From NCBI RefSeq assembly GCF_008761635.1, contig NZ_CP044344.1, forward strand, positions 744,001 through 808,000: 64,000 nucleotides of DNA, read 5' to 3'. Shown piece by piece: positions 18,728-28,834 of this stretch (positions are counted from its first letter, which is position 1; each line of letters begins with the position of its first letter). This DNA comes from Nocardioides cynanchi. Its GTDB lineage: Bacteria > Actinomycetota > Actinomycetes > Propionibacteriales > Nocardioidaceae. The position numbers and the translations under genes were made by a program. Under the pieces are notes generated by a model that did no database searches, had not been told where the DNA came from, and saw nothing but the letters and a program-made list of their open reading frames with translations.

Positions 18728-19831
18728 TCAGCGGTCGAGGACCAGGCCCAGCCGCTCGGCCAGGCACGTGACCTCCGCATCGACCGCCCGGGTCGTCGCC
18801 AAGGTGAAGGGCACGTCCTGGTGCACGGCGTCGACGAAGAGGCGTCCGGCCTTCCGGTCGGCCGTGGCGTCGAGCTTGCCGACGAGGCGGTCGCCGTACA
18901 GCACCGGCAGGGCGAAGTAGCCCCACCGGCGCTGGGCGGCGGGCTTGTACATCTCCAGCACGTAGTCGAACTCGAAGAGCTCCTCCATCCGCTTCCGGTC
19001 GCGGACGATCGCGTCGAACGGGGAGAGCAGCGAGACGCGGCCGCGGAAGCCCGAGGCAGCGCGGTCGCCGGTGCTGTCGAGCCGGGCCGGGTCGACCCGC
19101 CACTCGCCGGCCACCCCGTCGACCACGGCCGGCTCGCCCGCAGACCCGACGTGGATCGGCTCACCGGGCAGGACGGTGCCGGCGGCGCGGGCGATGCCCA
19201 GGGCGCGCAGACGCCGGGTGTCGCGGATCTCGCGCGCCTCGTCGGGTGGGACCGGCAACAAGCCGCTCGGGTAGACCCGCTCGGCGAGGCTCCAGAGTCG
19301 TTGGTTGCCCTGCCGCCCGTCGATCGCCACCTCGCCGCGGCCGAGCAGGCACTCGAGCATCATCCGGACGTTGCGGTCGGCGTTCCACCCGCTGGAGCGC
19401 CACGGCACCTGCGCCGAGGCGTGGATGTCGCGCGATCGCATCGGGCCGTCGGCGTCCAGGACGTCGAGCACCTCGTTGCGGAACAGCTCGTTGGCCTCCA
19501 GCCAGTCGCGGGTCTCCGCCCAGGGCGGCCAGTCGGCCATCGCGGCGAGGTGGAGCGGCAGGTCGGCCATCGGCCGGATCGCCGAGCCGTCGTCGTACAG
19601 GTCACGCGCGGCCAGCGCGTCGTCGAGGTCGGACGGCTCGTACGCCGAGCCGATCCGCGCCCAGGCGACCAGGTCGGGCGCGGGGGCGACGGCGGCTGTC
19701 ATGTCGACGGGCAGCGCGGTCAGGTGGGCGGCCAGCTCCACGAGACCGGTGGGCCGCTCTCCGGCGAGGAGCTGTGCGCTCACGGCGATCCGGCGCGCGT
19801 CCTGCCGCGACAGCCGGTGCACCTCGCTCAC
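18728..19831 (-). CDS. YcaQ/AlkX-type winged-helix DNA glycosylase
   Basis: A 367-residue protein of the HTH_42 family. The N-terminal LSRQDARRIAVSAQLL segment, the three winged-helix-like regions and the C-terminal hallmark EMYKPAAQRRWGYFALPVLY followed by GDRLVGKLDA are characteristic. Members (E. coli YcaQ/AlkX, Streptomyces AlkZ) remove bulky or crosslinked alkyl purines; some protect producers from their own genotoxins. The open frame extends far upstream, but GTG 19831 begins the conserved part. The exact substrate class cannot be assigned from the motif alone. Confidence 0.83.
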   Translation of the reverse strand: MSEVHRLSRQDARRIAVSAQLLAGERPTGLVELAAHLTALPVDMTAAVAPAPDLVAWARIGSAYEPSDLDDALAARDLYDDGSAIRPMADLPLHLAAMADWPPWAETRDWLEANELFRNEVLDVLDADGPMRSRDIHASAQVPWRSSGWNADRNVRMMLECLLGRGEVAIDGRQGNQRLWSLAERVYPSGLLPVPPDEAREIRDTRRLRALGIARAAGTVLPGEPIHVGSAGEPAVVDGVAGEWRVDPARLDSTGDRAASGFRGRVSLLSPFDAIVRDRKRMEELFEFDYVLEMYKPAAQRRWGYFALPVLYGDRLVGKLDATADRKAGRLFVDAVHQDVPFTLATTRAVDAEVTCLAERLGLVLDR

Positions 19832-19957
19832 CGCCGCGACGCTAGCCGAGCCCGCCGACACGCAGGGGGCCGGAAAGGAATCCCGCAGATCTTCGGATCC
19901 TTTGGTCGTTCGCAGGAGTACCTTGACATCAAGAGGTCTCTTCCGAGGAGTGTGGCC

Positions 19958-20329
19958 ATGAGCATGATGCCAGTCCCGAACCCGGGCACAGCGGCGTTCC
20001 GGAGCTACTCGCCTGGCGCCCACTCCGGCGTGGACCCCGACCCGGACCACAAGGTCGCCCCCGACTCCATCGACAGCCGGGCCCGCAACGCGCTCACTCT
20101 CGGCGTGATCAGCCTCGTCCTGGGCGTCGTCACCGGGGTCCCGGCCATCTGGGTCGGGCGGAAGGCATTGGCCCACATCGACGCTGCCGACGGTGCGGTG
20201 AAGGGACGCTGGGCGGCGTTGACCGGCATCGCGCTCGGCGTGGTCGGGGTCCTCCTGACCATCGGGGTCTGGTGGTACCTCCACGACACCGGCAGCGGCA
20301 CGCCTGCGCCGGGCGGTTCCCGGTTCTAG
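19958..20329 (+). CDS. DUF4190-type small membrane protein
   Basis: A 123-residue protein with a polar N-terminus (1-45), then two hydrophobic helices: ALTLGVISLVLGVVTGVPAI (about 49-68) and a second around ALTGIALGVVGVLLTIGVWW. Between them lies WVGRKALAHIDAADGAVKGR. This two-helix layout with a short amphipathic loop is that of DUF4190 proteins, whose function is unknown. CGAGGAG at 19944-19950 is seven bases before ATG. TTGACA at 19923-19928 is a possible -35, but no matching -10 is clear. Confidence 0.72.
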   Translation: MSMMPVPNPGTAAFRSYSPGAHSGVDPDPDHKVAPDSIDSRARNALTLGVISLVLGVVTGVPAIWVGRKALAHIDAADGAVKGRWAALTGIALGVVGVLLTIGVWWYLHDTGSGTPAPGGSRF

Positions 20330-20411
20330 CGGCACCTGCGGTCCCCGGTCGGGGCTCGCCACTCCGGTAAACCGGTTGTGGCCCTGCGCCGGGCCCGCTT
20401 GGCTCGCCGGC

Positions 20412-21206
20412 ATGGAGATCACCTCAGGATCCGCCGTCCTCGCCGCCGCAGAGACCGGCTCCGGCCCGGACGTGCTGCTGGTCCACGCCGGCGTCACCGA
20501 CCAGCGCAGCTGGCGGCACGTCGTCGACGCGCTGCCGGGTCACCGCTGCCTGACCTACGACGCGCGTGGCTACGGGCGGACGACGTACCAGCCCGAGGAC
20601 GGCTGGTCGCCGGTCGACGACGCCGTCGCCGTGCTCGATGAGTACGACGTGGAGCGGGCGGTCGTGATCGCGTGCTCGATGGGCGGCCGGACCGCGCTGG
20701 ACCTGGCCCTGACCCGTCCCGAGCGGGTACGGGCCCTGGTCCTGATCGGCACCGCGATCACCGGCGCTCCCGACCTCGAGCACCTCGAGCCCGGCCTCGA
20801 GGACGTCGAGGCGCGGTACGACGCGGCGTACGAGGCGAAGGACCTCGACGAGCTGAACCGCCTGGAGGCGGAGATCTGGCTCGACGGTCCGTTCCACCCG
20901 GGACGGGTCACCGGGCCGGCCCGCGACCTCTTCCTCGACATGAACCGGATCGCGCTCGAGGCGCCCGAGCCCGGTGACCCCTGCCAGGACATCGACGCGT
21001 GGGCCTCCTGCGGCGACCTGACCGTGCCGACCCTGGTCCTGATCGGGGAGTACGACCTCGCGCACACCCACGCCAACGCCGCGCACCTCGCCGAGCACGT
21101 CTCCGGCGCCCGGCTGGTCGATCTCCCCGGCGTCGCCCACCTGCCGCACCTCGAAGCCGACCAGCGGACCCTCACCGAGATCGCGGCGTTCGTGGACGGC
21201 CTCTAG
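20412..21206 (+). CDS. Alpha/beta hydrolase
   Basis: A 264-residue hydrolase with LLVHAGVTDQRSW (oxyanion loop), DARGYGRTTY, the nucleophile elbow IACSMGGRTALDL (Ser in A-C-S-M-G rather than the classic G-x-S-x-G), acid in LIGEYDLAHT and His in GVAHLPHLE. The family includes esterases, lactonases and peroxidases; substrate unknown. ATG 20412 is preferred over an upstream in-frame start because the fold begins there. The stop overlaps the end of the opposing phosphotransferase gene by four bases. Confidence 0.83.
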   Translation: MEITSGSAVLAAAETGSGPDVLLVHAGVTDQRSWRHVVDALPGHRCLTYDARGYGRTTYQPEDGWSPVDDAVAVLDEYDVERAVVIACSMGGRTALDLALTRPERVRALVLIGTAITGAPDLEHLEPGLEDVEARYDAAYEAKDLDELNRLEAEIWLDGPFHPGRVTGPARDLFLDMNRIALEAPEPGDPCQDIDAWASCGDLTVPTLVLIGEYDLAHTHANAAHLAEHVSGARLVDLPGVAHLPHLEADQRTLTEIAAFVDGL

Positions 21207-22261
21207 GTCAGGAGGTCGAGGCACTCCCAGTCCCGCACGGCCGACTCCAGGCAACCCATCTTCGGCCGCCAGTACGACGGGTCCGACCCGTCCGCTGCGT
21301 CCTGGACGGGCACGAGCAGCCAGTAGAGGAGGCCGGAGCGGTAGTCGAGGACGAGGTCGTCCCAGGTGTAGTCGGCCACTCCCGCGTCGACCAGGGTGTG
21401 GTGGTAGAGCCGTAGGCAGTCGAGCTCACGGTCCCCGTCGTGGCGCTGCTCGGGCGTCCAGAACGTGGCGAGCAGGTTGGCGAGGTCGTTGCCGCAGTGG
21501 TCGACCTCCGGGCCCTGCCAGTCGATGAGGTAGGTCTGGCCTGCGTCGCTGACCGGCACCAGGAAGTTGGCGAAGTAGGCGTCGCCGTGTCCGAGCGTGA
21601 GGTTGCGGTGCCGGTCGAAACGTGGCTCCAGCCAGAGGCTCCCGTGACGCTCGATCCCCGCCAGCACGGCGTCGTACAGCCGCCGGGTGCCGGCGCCGAG
21701 GTCAGCGAGGTCCAGTCGTGTCCAGGCGCCCCGGCGGCGCTCGGCGTACGCGGCACTCCGCTCGGCGTCGCGCGACCAGTGACCCACCTCGAAGGTCCCC
21801 GACTCGAGTGCCGGATGGCCCCACCAGAACGCGTGATGCCGGGCCAGGGTCGTCACGCACGCGGCCAGCGGGCCCGGCTCCGGGACGCCGTCGAGCGCGA
21901 TCTGCCGAGACCGGGTGACCGGCGGCACATGCGTCGCCGAGAGGTCCTCCAGGAGGACGAAGGAGTCCTCGGTGCGCTCGTCCACGCCACTCGCCAGGGA
22001 CGGCACGATGCCGGGTGGCTCGACCTGCCTCGCGAGCGCATAGAAGGCGGCCTCGTCCTGACCGGCCGTCACCGCCCACGAGGCCTGCGTGTTGCGCTTG
22101 AGCACCAGGTGGGTGGGCAGCGCGACGTCGGGCTCTCGATAGCGCACGCGGAGTCGGGCAGTTCGCGAGTTGAAGGCGTCAGTCGTGGTCACCTCGACCG
22201 ACTCGACCGCGACTCCGAGCACGGCGCCCAACCAGTCGCGGTCGACGGCGTCGTCAGACAT
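21203..22261 (-). CDS. APH/ecdysteroid-kinase-like phosphotransferase
   Basis: A 352-residue protein kinase-like-fold enzyme. LVLKRN carries the likely ATP-binding Lys, FVLLEDLS the hinge, [14 protein letters not shown] the catalytic loop (Asp in HGD) and [20 protein letters not shown] the metal-binding Asp. This pattern is shared by aminoglycoside phosphotransferases, choline kinases and ecdysteroid-like kinases; the DUF1679-like spacing suggests the last group. The substrate is unknown and resistance should not be assumed. ATG 22261 begins the conserved part; the frame continues toward the carA leader. Confidence 0.78.
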   Translation of the reverse strand: MSDDAVDRDWLGAVLGVAVESVEVTTTDAFNSRTARLRVRYREPDVALPTHLVLKRNTQASWAVTAGQDEAAFYALARQVEPPGIVPSLASGVDERTEDSFVLLEDLSATHVPPVTRSRQIALDGVPEPGPLAACVTTLARHHAFWWGHPALESGTFEVGHWSRDAERSAAYAERRRGAWTRLDLADLGAGTRRLYDAVLAGIERHGSLWLEPRFDRHRNLTLGHGDAYFANFLVPVSDAGQTYLIDWQGPEVDHCGNDLANLLATFWTPEQRHDGDRELDCLRLYHHTLVDAGVADYTWDDLVLDYRSGLLYWLLVPVQDAADGSDPSYWRPKMGCLESAVRDWECLDLLT

Positions 22262-22378
22262 GCAGGTCAGGCTAGGCAGGCCGGCGAGGGGTTGTCCCGG
22301 CGTTTTCCGTGGGCGGTCGACGCTTCGCGCCGGGCCTCCGGACCGTCGCACGGCACTGGTAGGGTCGGCACCGCTCGA

Positions 22379-22418
22379 ACATCCTTTAACGATCCGTCCC
22401 GTGAGGCGGAGAAGGAGG
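22379..22418 (+). promoter_or_regulatory. PyrR-binding RNA hairpin masking the carA ribosome site
   Basis: CCGUC (22394-22398) and GGCGG (22405-22409) enclose CCGUGA, as in the pyrR leader. UCCUU (22382-22386) can pair with AAGGA in the Shine-Dalgarno AAGGAGG (22412-22418). A -10-like TAGGGT lies at 22360-22365. The block from ACATCC to GGAGGT differs from the pyrR copy at one base, and similarity resumes in the first codons (TGCCTGCGCCTGC in both). Confidence 0.85.
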
Positions 22419-22424
22419 TACGGC

Positions 22425-23633
22425 GTGAGTCTGCCTGCGCCTGCACTGCTCGTCCTCGAGGACGGCCGGACCTTCCGAGGGGAGGCCTACGGCGCCGAGG
22501 GCGAGACCTTCGGTGAAGCGGTGTTCGCCACCGGGATGACCGGCTACCAGGAGACCCTGACCGACCCGTCCTACCACCGCCAGGTCGTGGTGATGACCGC
22601 CCCGCACGTCGGCAACACGGGGATGAACGACGAGGACCCGGAGTCGTCGCGGATCTGGGTGGCGGGCTACGTCGTGCGCGACCCGGCCCGGGTCTCGTCG
22701 AGCTGGCGCTCCCGGCGCAGCCTTGCCTCGGCGTTGAGCGAGCAGGGGGTCGTGGGCATCTCCGGTGTCGACACCCGCGCGCTGACCCGCCACCTGCGCG
22801 AGCGCGGGGCGATGCGGGTCGGGATCTCGTCGGTCGAGACCGACCCCGACGCGCTGCTGGCGCGGGTGAGGGAGTCCGGCGAGATGACCGGGGCCGACCT
22901 GTCGGCCGAGGTCTCGACGGCCGAGGCGTACGTCGTACCGTCGGCCGGCGAGCTCCGCTTCCGGGTCGCCGCCCTCGATCTGGGCATCAAGGCGAACACC
23001 CCGCGGATGCTGGCCGAGCGCGGCATCGAGACCCACGTGCTGCCGGCAACGGCCACGCTGGACGACGTGCTGGCCACCACTCCGGACGGGCTGTTCTTCT
23101 CCAACGGCCCCGGCGACCCGGCGGCCACGACCGCGCAGGTGGAGCTCCTGCGCGCGGCGCTGGAGCGCGGCCTGCCCTACTTCGGCATCTGCTTCGGCAA
23201 CCAGCTCTTCGGCCGGGCCCTGGGCCTGGGCACCTACAAGCTGGTCTACGGCCACCGCGGGATCAACCAGCCGGTGCTGGACCGCACCACCGGCAAGGTC
23301 GAGGTGACCGCCCACAACCACGGGTTCGCGGTCGCCTGGCCGGACGGCGTCCCGATCGACGAACCGGTGTCCACGCCGTACGGCGAGGCCACGGTGAGCC
23401 ACCTCTGCCTCAACGACGGCGTCGTCGAGGGGCTGGAGCTGCGCAGGGACGACCGGCTGGTTGCCTTCTCGGTGCAGTACCACCCCGAGGCAGCCGCCGG
23501 ACCGCACGACGCGGCGTACCTCTTCGACCGCTTCTGCGACCTGATGGGTGGTCTCGGCTCCGCTCGACCACCGAAGGAAGCGCGACCTTCGGTGGTCGAG
23601 CGAAGTCGAGACCACGCCGGAGAGGACGCCTGA
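22425..23633 (+). CDS. carA: Carbamoyl phosphate synthase small (glutaminase) subunit
   Basis: A 402-residue class I glutamine amidotransferase supplying ammonia to CarB. Cys256 in FGICFGNQ is the nucleophile; His353 and Glu355 in QYHPEAA complete the triad. GTG start lies six bases after AAGGAGG. The last about 25 residues ([15 protein letters not shown] then [13 protein letters not shown]) are encoded by a 68-base inverted pair of dispersed palindromes and lie beyond the usual end of CarA. The stop overlaps carB by one base. PyrR is the likely regulator through the leader. Confidence 0.97.
   Translation: MSLPAPALLVLEDGRTFRGEAYGAEGETFGEAVFATGMTGYQETLTDPSYHRQVVVMTAPHVGNTGMNDEDPESSRIWVAGYVVRDPARVSSSWRSRRSLASALSEQGVVGISGVDTRALTRHLRERGAMRVGISSVETDPDALLARVRESGEMTGADLSAEVSTAEAYVVPSAGELRFRVAALDLGIKANTPRMLAERGIETHVLPATATLDDVLATTPDGLFFSNGPGDPAATTAQVELLRAALERGLPYFGICFGNQLFGRALGLGTYKLVYGHRGINQPVLDRTTGKVEVTAHNHGFAVAWPDGVPIDEPVSTPYGEATVSHLCLNDGVVEGLELRRDDRLVAFSVQYHPEAAAGPHDAAYLFDRFCDLMGGLGSARPPKEARPSVVERSRDHAGEDA
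23548..23577 (+). repeat. Dispersed palindromic element, copy 3 (left arm of an inverted pair)
   Basis: Thirty bases, from GTGGTCTCGGCTCC to CACCGAAGG, inside the 3' end of carA. They match the reverse complement of 23586-23615 at 28 of 30 positions, with an 8-base spacer AAGCGCGA. Confidence 0.9.
23586..23615 (-). repeat. Dispersed palindromic element, copy 4 (right arm of an inverted pair)
   Basis: Thirty bases, CCTTCGGTGG through GTCGAGACCAC, opposite in direction to copy 3. As RNA the two form a 30-pair stem ending six bases before the AGAGGA ribosome site of carB. Confidence 0.9.
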
Positions 23634-26600
23634 TGCCCAAGCGCACCGACATCTCCAGCGTCCTGGTCATCGGCAGCGGCCCGATCGTGATCGGGCAGGC
23701 CTGCGAGTTCGACTACTCCGGCACCCAGGCCTGCCGGGTGCTCCGCGAGGAGGGGATCAGGGTGATCCTGGTCAACTCCAACCCGGCCACGATCATGACC
23801 GACCCGGAGTTCGCCGACGCGACGTACGTCGAGCCGATCACGCCGGAGTTCGTCGAGCAGGTGATCGCCAAGGAGAGGCCGGACGCGCTGCTGGCGACGC
23901 TGGGCGGCCAGACGGCGCTCAACTGCGCGATGAGCCTGGCCGCGGCCGGTGTCCTGGAGAAGTACGGCGTGGAGCTGATCGGGGCGTCCATCGAGGCGAT
24001 CGAGAAGGGCGAGAACCGCGAGTCCTTCAAGCGGATCGTCGAGGACCTGCCGCCGGAGTGGGGCGCCGAGGTCGCTGCCTCGCGGATCTGCCACGACATG
24101 GACGAGTGCCTGGCCGCGGCCGGCGAGCTCGGCTTCCCGGTCGTCGTCCGCCCGTCGTTCACCATGGGCGGCGCCGGCTCCGGACTGGCCTACGACGAGG
24201 AGGACCTGTTCCGGATCGCGGGCATGGGCCTGTCGCTGAGCCCCACCACCGAGGTGCTCCTGGAGGAGTCGATCCTGGGCTGGAAGGAGTACGAGCTCGA
24301 GGTGATGCGCGACCGCGCCGACAACGTCGTGATCGTCTGCTCGATCGAGAACATCGACCCGATGGGCGTGCACACCGGCGACTCGATCACGGTGGCGCCG
24401 GCGCTGACCCTGACCGACCGCGAGTATCAACGCCTGCGCGACATCTCGATCGGCGTGATCCGCGAGGTCGGGGTCGACACCGGCGGCTGCAACATCCAGT
24501 TCGCGGTCAACCCGGTCGACGGCCGGATCGTGGTGATCGAGATGAACCCGCGGGTCTCGCGCTCGTCGGCGCTGGCGAGCAAGGCGACCGGCTTCCCGAT
24601 CGCCAAGATCGCGGCCAAGGTCGCGATCGGCTACACCCTCGACGAGATCCCCAACGACATCACGACCCGCCCCGACGGGCAGTCCACGCCCGCGAGCTTC
24701 GAGCCGACCCTCGACTACGTCGTGGTGAAGGTGCCGCGCTTCGCGTTCGAGAAGTTCCCCGGTGCCGACCCGACCCTGACCACGCACATGAAGTCGGTCG
24801 GCGAGGCGATGGCGATCGGCCGCAACTTCACCGAGGCGCTGCAGAAGGCGCTGCGCTCACTGGAGAGCCCCGACGCGGTCTTCGACTGGCACAAGGAGTG
24901 GGTCGAGCTCGACAAGGACGCGCTGCTCGAGCGGATCCGGGTGCCGCACGACGGGCGGCTCAAGCTGGTGATGGACGCGATCCGGGCCGGGGCCACGCCC
25001 GAGGAGGTCTTCGAGGCGACCGCGATCGACCCGTGGTTCGTCGACCAGCTGGCGCTGATCAACGAGGTCGCCGAGCAGGTGACCGCCGCCCCCGAGCTGA
25101 CCCCCGAGCTGCTGCGGCTGGCCAAGCGGCACGGCTTCAGCGACGCCCAGCTCGGCAAGATCCGCGGGATGACCGCCGACGTGGTCCGGGGCGTGCGGCA
25201 CGCGCTCGGCATCCGGCCGGTCTACAAGACGGTCGACACCTGCGCGGCCGAGTTCGCCGCCGCCACGCCGTACCACTACTCGTCGTACGACGAGGAGACC
25301 GAGGTGGAGCCGCGCGAGCGGGCGGCCGTGATCATCCTCGGCTCGGGACCCAACCGGATCGGGCAGGGCATCGAGTTCGACTACTCGTGCGTCCACGCGT
25401 CCATGGCGCTGGGCCAGGGGCCGGGCGGGGCCGGCTTCGAGACGATCATGGTCAACTGCAACCCCGAGACCGTCTCGACCGACTACGACACCTCCGACCG
25501 GCTCTACTTCGAGCCGCTGACCCTGGAGGACGTGCTCGAGGTGGTGCACGCCGAGCAGCAGGCCGGCCCGGTGGCCGGCGTGATCTGCCAGCTCGGTGGG
25601 CAGACGCCGCTCGGACTGGCCCAGGGGCTGGCCGACGCGGGGGTCCCGATCGTCGGCACCACGCCCGAGGCGATCCACCTGGCCGAGGAGCGCGGCGCCT
25701 TCGGCCGGGTGCTGCACGAGGCCGGGCTCACGGCTCCGCTGCACGGCATGGCGTCGTCGTACGACGAGGCGGCGGCGATCGCGGCCGAGATCGGCTACCC
25801 GGTGCTGGTCCGGCCGTCGTACGTGCTGGGCGGGCGCGGCATGGAGATCGTGTACGACGACGGGGCGCTCGAGGGCTACATCGCCCGGGCCACGGCGATC
25901 AGCCCCGCCCACCCGGTGCTGGTCGACCGGTTCATCGACGACGCGGTCGAGATCGACGTCGACGCGATCTTCGACGGCGAGGAGCTGTTCCTCGGCGGCG
26001 TGATGGAGCACATCGAGGAGGCCGGGATCCACTCCGGCGACTCCTCCTGCGCGCTGCCGCCGATCACCCTGGGCGACCGCGAGATCGACCGGATCCGCCA
26101 TGCCACCGAGGCGATCGCCCGGGGCGTGGGGGTGCTCGGGCTGATCAACATCCAGTTCGCGCTCGGCTCCGACGTGCTCTACGTGCTCGAGGCCAACCCG
26201 CGGGCCAGCCGGACCGTGCCCTTCGTCTCCAAGGCGACCGCGACGCCGCTGGCCAAGGCCGCGGCCCGGGTGATGATGGGCGACTCGATCAAGCAGCTGC
26301 GGGCCGAGGGGCTCCTGCCGGCGTCGGGCGACGGCGGCTCGCTTCCGGCCGACTCGCCGATCGCGGTCAAGGAAGCGGTGATGCCCTTCAACCGGTTCCG
26401 CCAGCCGGACGGCCGCTACGTCGACACGGTGCTCGGGCCGGAGATGAAGTCGACCGGCGAGGTGATGGGCTTCGACGCCGACTTCGGTCGGGCGTTCGCC
26501 AAGGCCCAGGCCGCCGCCTTCGGGCCGCTGCCGACGTCGGGGAAGGTCTTCGTCTCGATGGCCAACCGCGACAAGCGGACCATGATCTTCCCGATCAAGG

Positions 26601-26965
26601 TGCTCTCCGACCTCGGCTTCGAGATCCTGGCGACCCAGGGCACCGCCGACGTGCTGCGACGCAACGGTGTGCCCGCGACCGTCGTACGCAAGCACTTCGA
26701 CGGGCCCGGTCCCAACGGCGAGCCGACCACGGTCCAGCTGATCGCCGAGGGCGACGTCGCGCTCGTGGTGAACACCCCGCACGGCTCCTCGGGCAGCGGC
26801 GGCTCGATCCGGGTCGACGGCTACGAGATCCGGACGGCGGCGGTGCGGGCCAACGTCCCCTGCATCACCACGGTGCAAGGCCTCGGCGCGGCGGTGCAGG
26901 GCATCGAGGCCCGGATCCGCGGCGACATCGGGGTGCGCTCGCTCCAGGACTGGGCGAAGCGGTGA
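23633..26965 (+). CDS. carB: Carbamoyl phosphate synthase large subunit
   Basis: A 1110-residue enzyme with two ATP-grasp halves: the first activates bicarbonate, the second phosphorylates carbamate. Opening [19 protein letters not shown] and the mirrored [17 protein letters not shown] near 570 show the internal duplication. [16 protein letters not shown] and [16 protein letters not shown] are the two ATP-grasp ends. The C-terminal 150 residues form the MGS-like allosteric domain, where UMP acts in other bacteria. AGAGGA is six bases before ATG. The length is slightly above the usual 1075 or so but the motifs are intact. Confidence 0.98.
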   Translation: MPKRTDISSVLVIGSGPIVIGQACEFDYSGTQACRVLREEGIRVILVNSNPATIMTDPEFADATYVEPITPEFVEQVIAKERPDALLATLGGQTALNCAMSLAAAGVLEKYGVELIGASIEAIEKGENRESFKRIVEDLPPEWGAEVAASRICHDMDECLAAAGELGFPVVVRPSFTMGGAGSGLAYDEEDLFRIAGMGLSLSPTTEVLLEESILGWKEYELEVMRDRADNVVIVCSIENIDPMGVHTGDSITVAPALTLTDREYQRLRDISIGVIREVGVDTGGCNIQFAVNPVDGRIVVIEMNPRVSRSSALASKATGFPIAKIAAKVAIGYTLDEIPNDITTRPDGQSTPASFEPTLDYVVVKVPRFAFEKFPGADPTLTTHMKSVGEAMAIGRNFTEALQKALRSLESPDAVFDWHKEWVELDKDALLERIRVPHDGRLKLVMDAIRAGATPEEVFEATAIDPWFVDQLALINEVAEQVTAAPELTPELLRLAKRHGFSDAQLGKIRGMTADVVRGVRHALGIRPVYKTVDTCAAEFAAATPYHYSSYDEETEVEPRERAAVIILGSGPNRIGQGIEFDYSCVHASMALGQGPGGAGFETIMVNCNPETVSTDYDTSDRLYFEPLTLEDVLEVVHAEQQAGPVAGVICQLGGQTPLGLAQGLADAGVPIVGTTPEAIHLAEERGAFGRVLHEAGLTAPLHGMASSYDEAAAIAAEIGYPVLVRPSYVLGGRGMEIVYDDGALEGYIARATAISPAHPVLVDRFIDDAVEIDVDAIFDGEELFLGGVMEHIEEAGIHSGDSSCALPPITLGDREIDRIRHATEAIARGVGVLGLINIQFALGSDVLYVLEANPRASRTVPFVSKATATPLAKAAARVMMGDSIKQLRAEGLLPASGDGGSLPADSPIAVKEAVMPFNRFRQPDGRYVDTVLGPEMKSTGEVMGFDADFGRAFAKAQAAAFGPLPTSGKVFVSMANRDKRTMIFPIKVLSDLGFEILATQGTADVLRRNGVPATVVRKHFDGPGPNGEPTTVQLIAEGDVALVVNTPHGSSGSGGSIRVDGYEIRTAAVRANVPCITTVQGLGAAVQGIEARIRGDIGVRSLQDWAKR

Positions 26966-26993
26966 CCCGAGACCTCCGGCGCTGGCGCCGCGC

Positions 26994-28049
26994 GTGACGG
27001 CGTACGACGCGCTGTTCGCGCGGGTGCTCACCCGGGTCGACCCCGAGCGTGCCCACGAGCTCGGCTTCCGGGCGATCCGCGCCGGTCGGCGCGTGGTCGA
27101 GCGCGCCGTCACCGTGCCGCCGGCCCCCGTCTCGGCGATGGGGCTGGCCTTCCCCAACCCGCTCGGCGTGGCCGCCGGCTTCGACAAGAACGCCGTCGGC
27201 ATCGACGCCCTGGCGGCGCTCGGCTTCGGCTTCGTCGAGGTCGGCACCGTCACAGCGCTGCCGCAGCCCGGCAACCCGAGGCCGCGCCTGTTCCGGCTGC
27301 CCCGCGACCGGGCGATCGTGAACCGGATGGGCTTCAACAACGACGGCGCCGAGGCCGTGGCGCGACGCCTGGCCGACCGGGCGCGACACGTGGTCCCAAC
27401 TCCGCTCGACCACCGAGGCACGCTGCCGATCGTCGGCGTCAACATCGGCAAGTCCAAGGTGGTCCCCGAGGCCGACGTGGCGGCGGTGCTGGCCGACTAC
27501 GCGTCCAGCGCGCGCCTGCTCGCGCCGTACGCCGACTACCTCGTGGTCAACGTCTCCTCCCCGAACACCCCCGGCCTGCGCAGCCTCCAGGCCGTCGACC
27601 GCCTCGCCCCCCTCCTCGACGAGGTACGACGTGTGGCCACCGACGCCGCCGGCCGCTCGGTCCCGCTGTGCGTCAAGATCGCTCCCGACCTCGCCGACGA
27701 CGACGTGGTCGCCGTGGCCCGGCTGGCGGTCGCCCAGGGCCTGGACGGCATCATCGCGACCAACACCACGATCTCCCGCGACGGCCTGGTCACCGACCCC
27801 GGCGAGGTCGAGGCGCTGGGTGCCGGCGGCCTGTCCGGGCCGGTCCTGCGCCGCCGCGCCCTCGACGTGCTGAAGATCCTCCGCGCCGAGGCGCCCGCGA
27901 CGGCCCTGATCGGGGTCGGCGGCATCTCGACCGCCGAGGACGCCCGCGAGCGCCTCGAGGCGGGTGCCGACCTCGTGCAGGCCTACACCGGCTTCGTCTA
28001 CGGAGGGCCGCTCTGGCCACGCCGCGTCGTCCGGGGGCTGCCGGCGTGA
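26994..28049 (+). CDS. pyrD: Dihydroorotate dehydrogenase, class 2 (quinone)
   Basis: A 351-residue FMN enzyme of the inner membrane face. Class 2 features are the N-terminal helix pair [34 protein letters not shown]-like [10 protein letters not shown] (109-118) and [15 protein letters not shown] with the catalytic Ser in SSPN. Between RLADRA and the conserved [13 protein letters not shown] there is a stretch [12 protein letters not shown] (131-142) encoded by a dispersed palindrome. GTG start, 28 bases after carB; the stop overlaps the pyrK-like gene by GTGA. A class 1B-like gene pair follows directly, which is redundant on paper. Confidence 0.94.
   Translation: MTAYDALFARVLTRVDPERAHELGFRAIRAGRRVVERAVTVPPAPVSAMGLAFPNPLGVAAGFDKNAVGIDALAALGFGFVEVGTVTALPQPGNPRPRLFRLPRDRAIVNRMGFNNDGAEAVARRLADRARHVVPTPLDHRGTLPIVGVNIGKSKVVPEADVAAVLADYASSARLLAPYADYLVVNVSSPNTPGLRSLQAVDRLAPLLDEVRRVATDAAGRSVPLCVKIAPDLADDDVVAVARLAVAQGLDGIIATNTTISRDGLVTDPGEVEALGAGGLSGPVLRRRALDVLKILRAEAPATALIGVGGISTAEDARERLEAGADLVQAYTGFVYGGPLWPRRVVRGLPA
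27390..27418 (+). repeat. Dispersed palindromic element, copy 5 in pyrD
   Basis: GTGGTCCCAACTCCGCTCGA then CCACCGAGG, forward orientation, in frame and read as [10 protein letters not shown]. The core differs by CCAAC for TCGAC on the left. Confidence 0.8.
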
Positions 28050-28834
28050 GCACGCCACTCGGGCCGCTGCACGTGACCGGCGAGGTGCTGGCCACCAAGA
28101 CGGTCGGCGCGCATCGCCACCTCACCCTGGTGGCGCCGGGCATCGGCGAGCGGTCCCGGCCCGGGAGCTTCGTCGCGGTCTCCACGGGCGAGGCGAGGCT
28201 GGCCCGGCGAGCACTGTGGATCCACCGGGTCCGGCCGATGGGCGGCCACCGGGCCACCCTCGACGTCGTGGTCGAGCCGCGGGGGAGCGGCAGCCGTTGG
28301 CTGGCCGGCCTCGCCCCGGGCGCTGCCGTCGACGTCACCGGCCCGCTGGGTCGCCCCTTCGCCCTGCCCCGCGAACCGGCCCGCTGCCTCCTGGTCGGTG
28401 AGGGGTACGCCGCGGCTCCGCTGCTGGCGCTCGCCGAGCGCCTCCGCCAGCGCGCCTGCCCGGTCCACCTCGTGCTCTGCGCCCCCGACGAGTCCCGGCT
28501 CCTCGATGTGCTCGAGGCCCGCCGCAGTGTCGCCCAGGTCGACGTGGTGACCGGCGACCCCCAGGCCGCGATCGCCGCGGCGGTGGCCTCGGCCGACGTG
28601 GTCTACTCCGCCGGCTCCGTGCCGACGCTGCGTGCCTGCGCCGACGCGGCGGCCGCTGCCGGTGTCTCCTGCCAGGTGGCCCTCGAGCGTCACCTGACCT
28701 GCGCCACCGGACTGTGCTCGGGCTGCCCGGTCCCGCTCCTGCACCACGAGGAGGACGGCGGACCCCGCGTGGTGCGTGACTGCGTCGACGGCCCCGTCTT
28801 CCGGGCCGGCCTGGTCGACTGGGAGTCGCTGTGA
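28046..28834 (+). CDS. pyrK: PyrK-like dihydroorotate dehydrogenase electron transfer subunit
   Basis: A 262-residue flavoprotein reductase-like protein. The N-terminal barrel (1-95) has RPGSFVAV and the FAD-binding region; the middle resembles an NAD-binding fold ([19 protein letters not shown]). The C-terminus carries the 2Fe-2S cysteines C-x4-C-x2-C-x15-C in [12 protein letters not shown] and RDCVDGPVF. In class 1B enzymes PyrK passes electrons from dihydroorotate to NAD. It overlaps both neighbours by GTGA. The typical ARRPLS-like FAD motif appears only as LARRALWI, so affinity may differ. Confidence 0.85.
   Translation: MSTPLGPLHVTGEVLATKTVGAHRHLTLVAPGIGERSRPGSFVAVSTGEARLARRALWIHRVRPMGGHRATLDVVVEPRGSGSRWLAGLAPGAAVDVTGPLGRPFALPREPARCLLVGEGYAAAPLLALAERLRQRACPVHLVLCAPDESRLLDVLEARRSVAQVDVVTGDPQAAIAAAVASADVVYSAGSVPTLRACADAAAAAGVSCQVALERHLTCATGLCSGCPVPLLHHEEDGGPRVVRDCVDGPVFRAGLVDWESL

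Noticed and set aside
19918..19934. CCTTGACATCAAGAGG as a possible operator
   Set aside because: The palindrome is short and a partner promoter element is not visible.
18617..20329. A long plus-strand open frame antisense to the glycosylase gene
   Set aside because: Only its last 123 codons look like a real protein with a ribosome site; the rest is a high-GC shadow frame.
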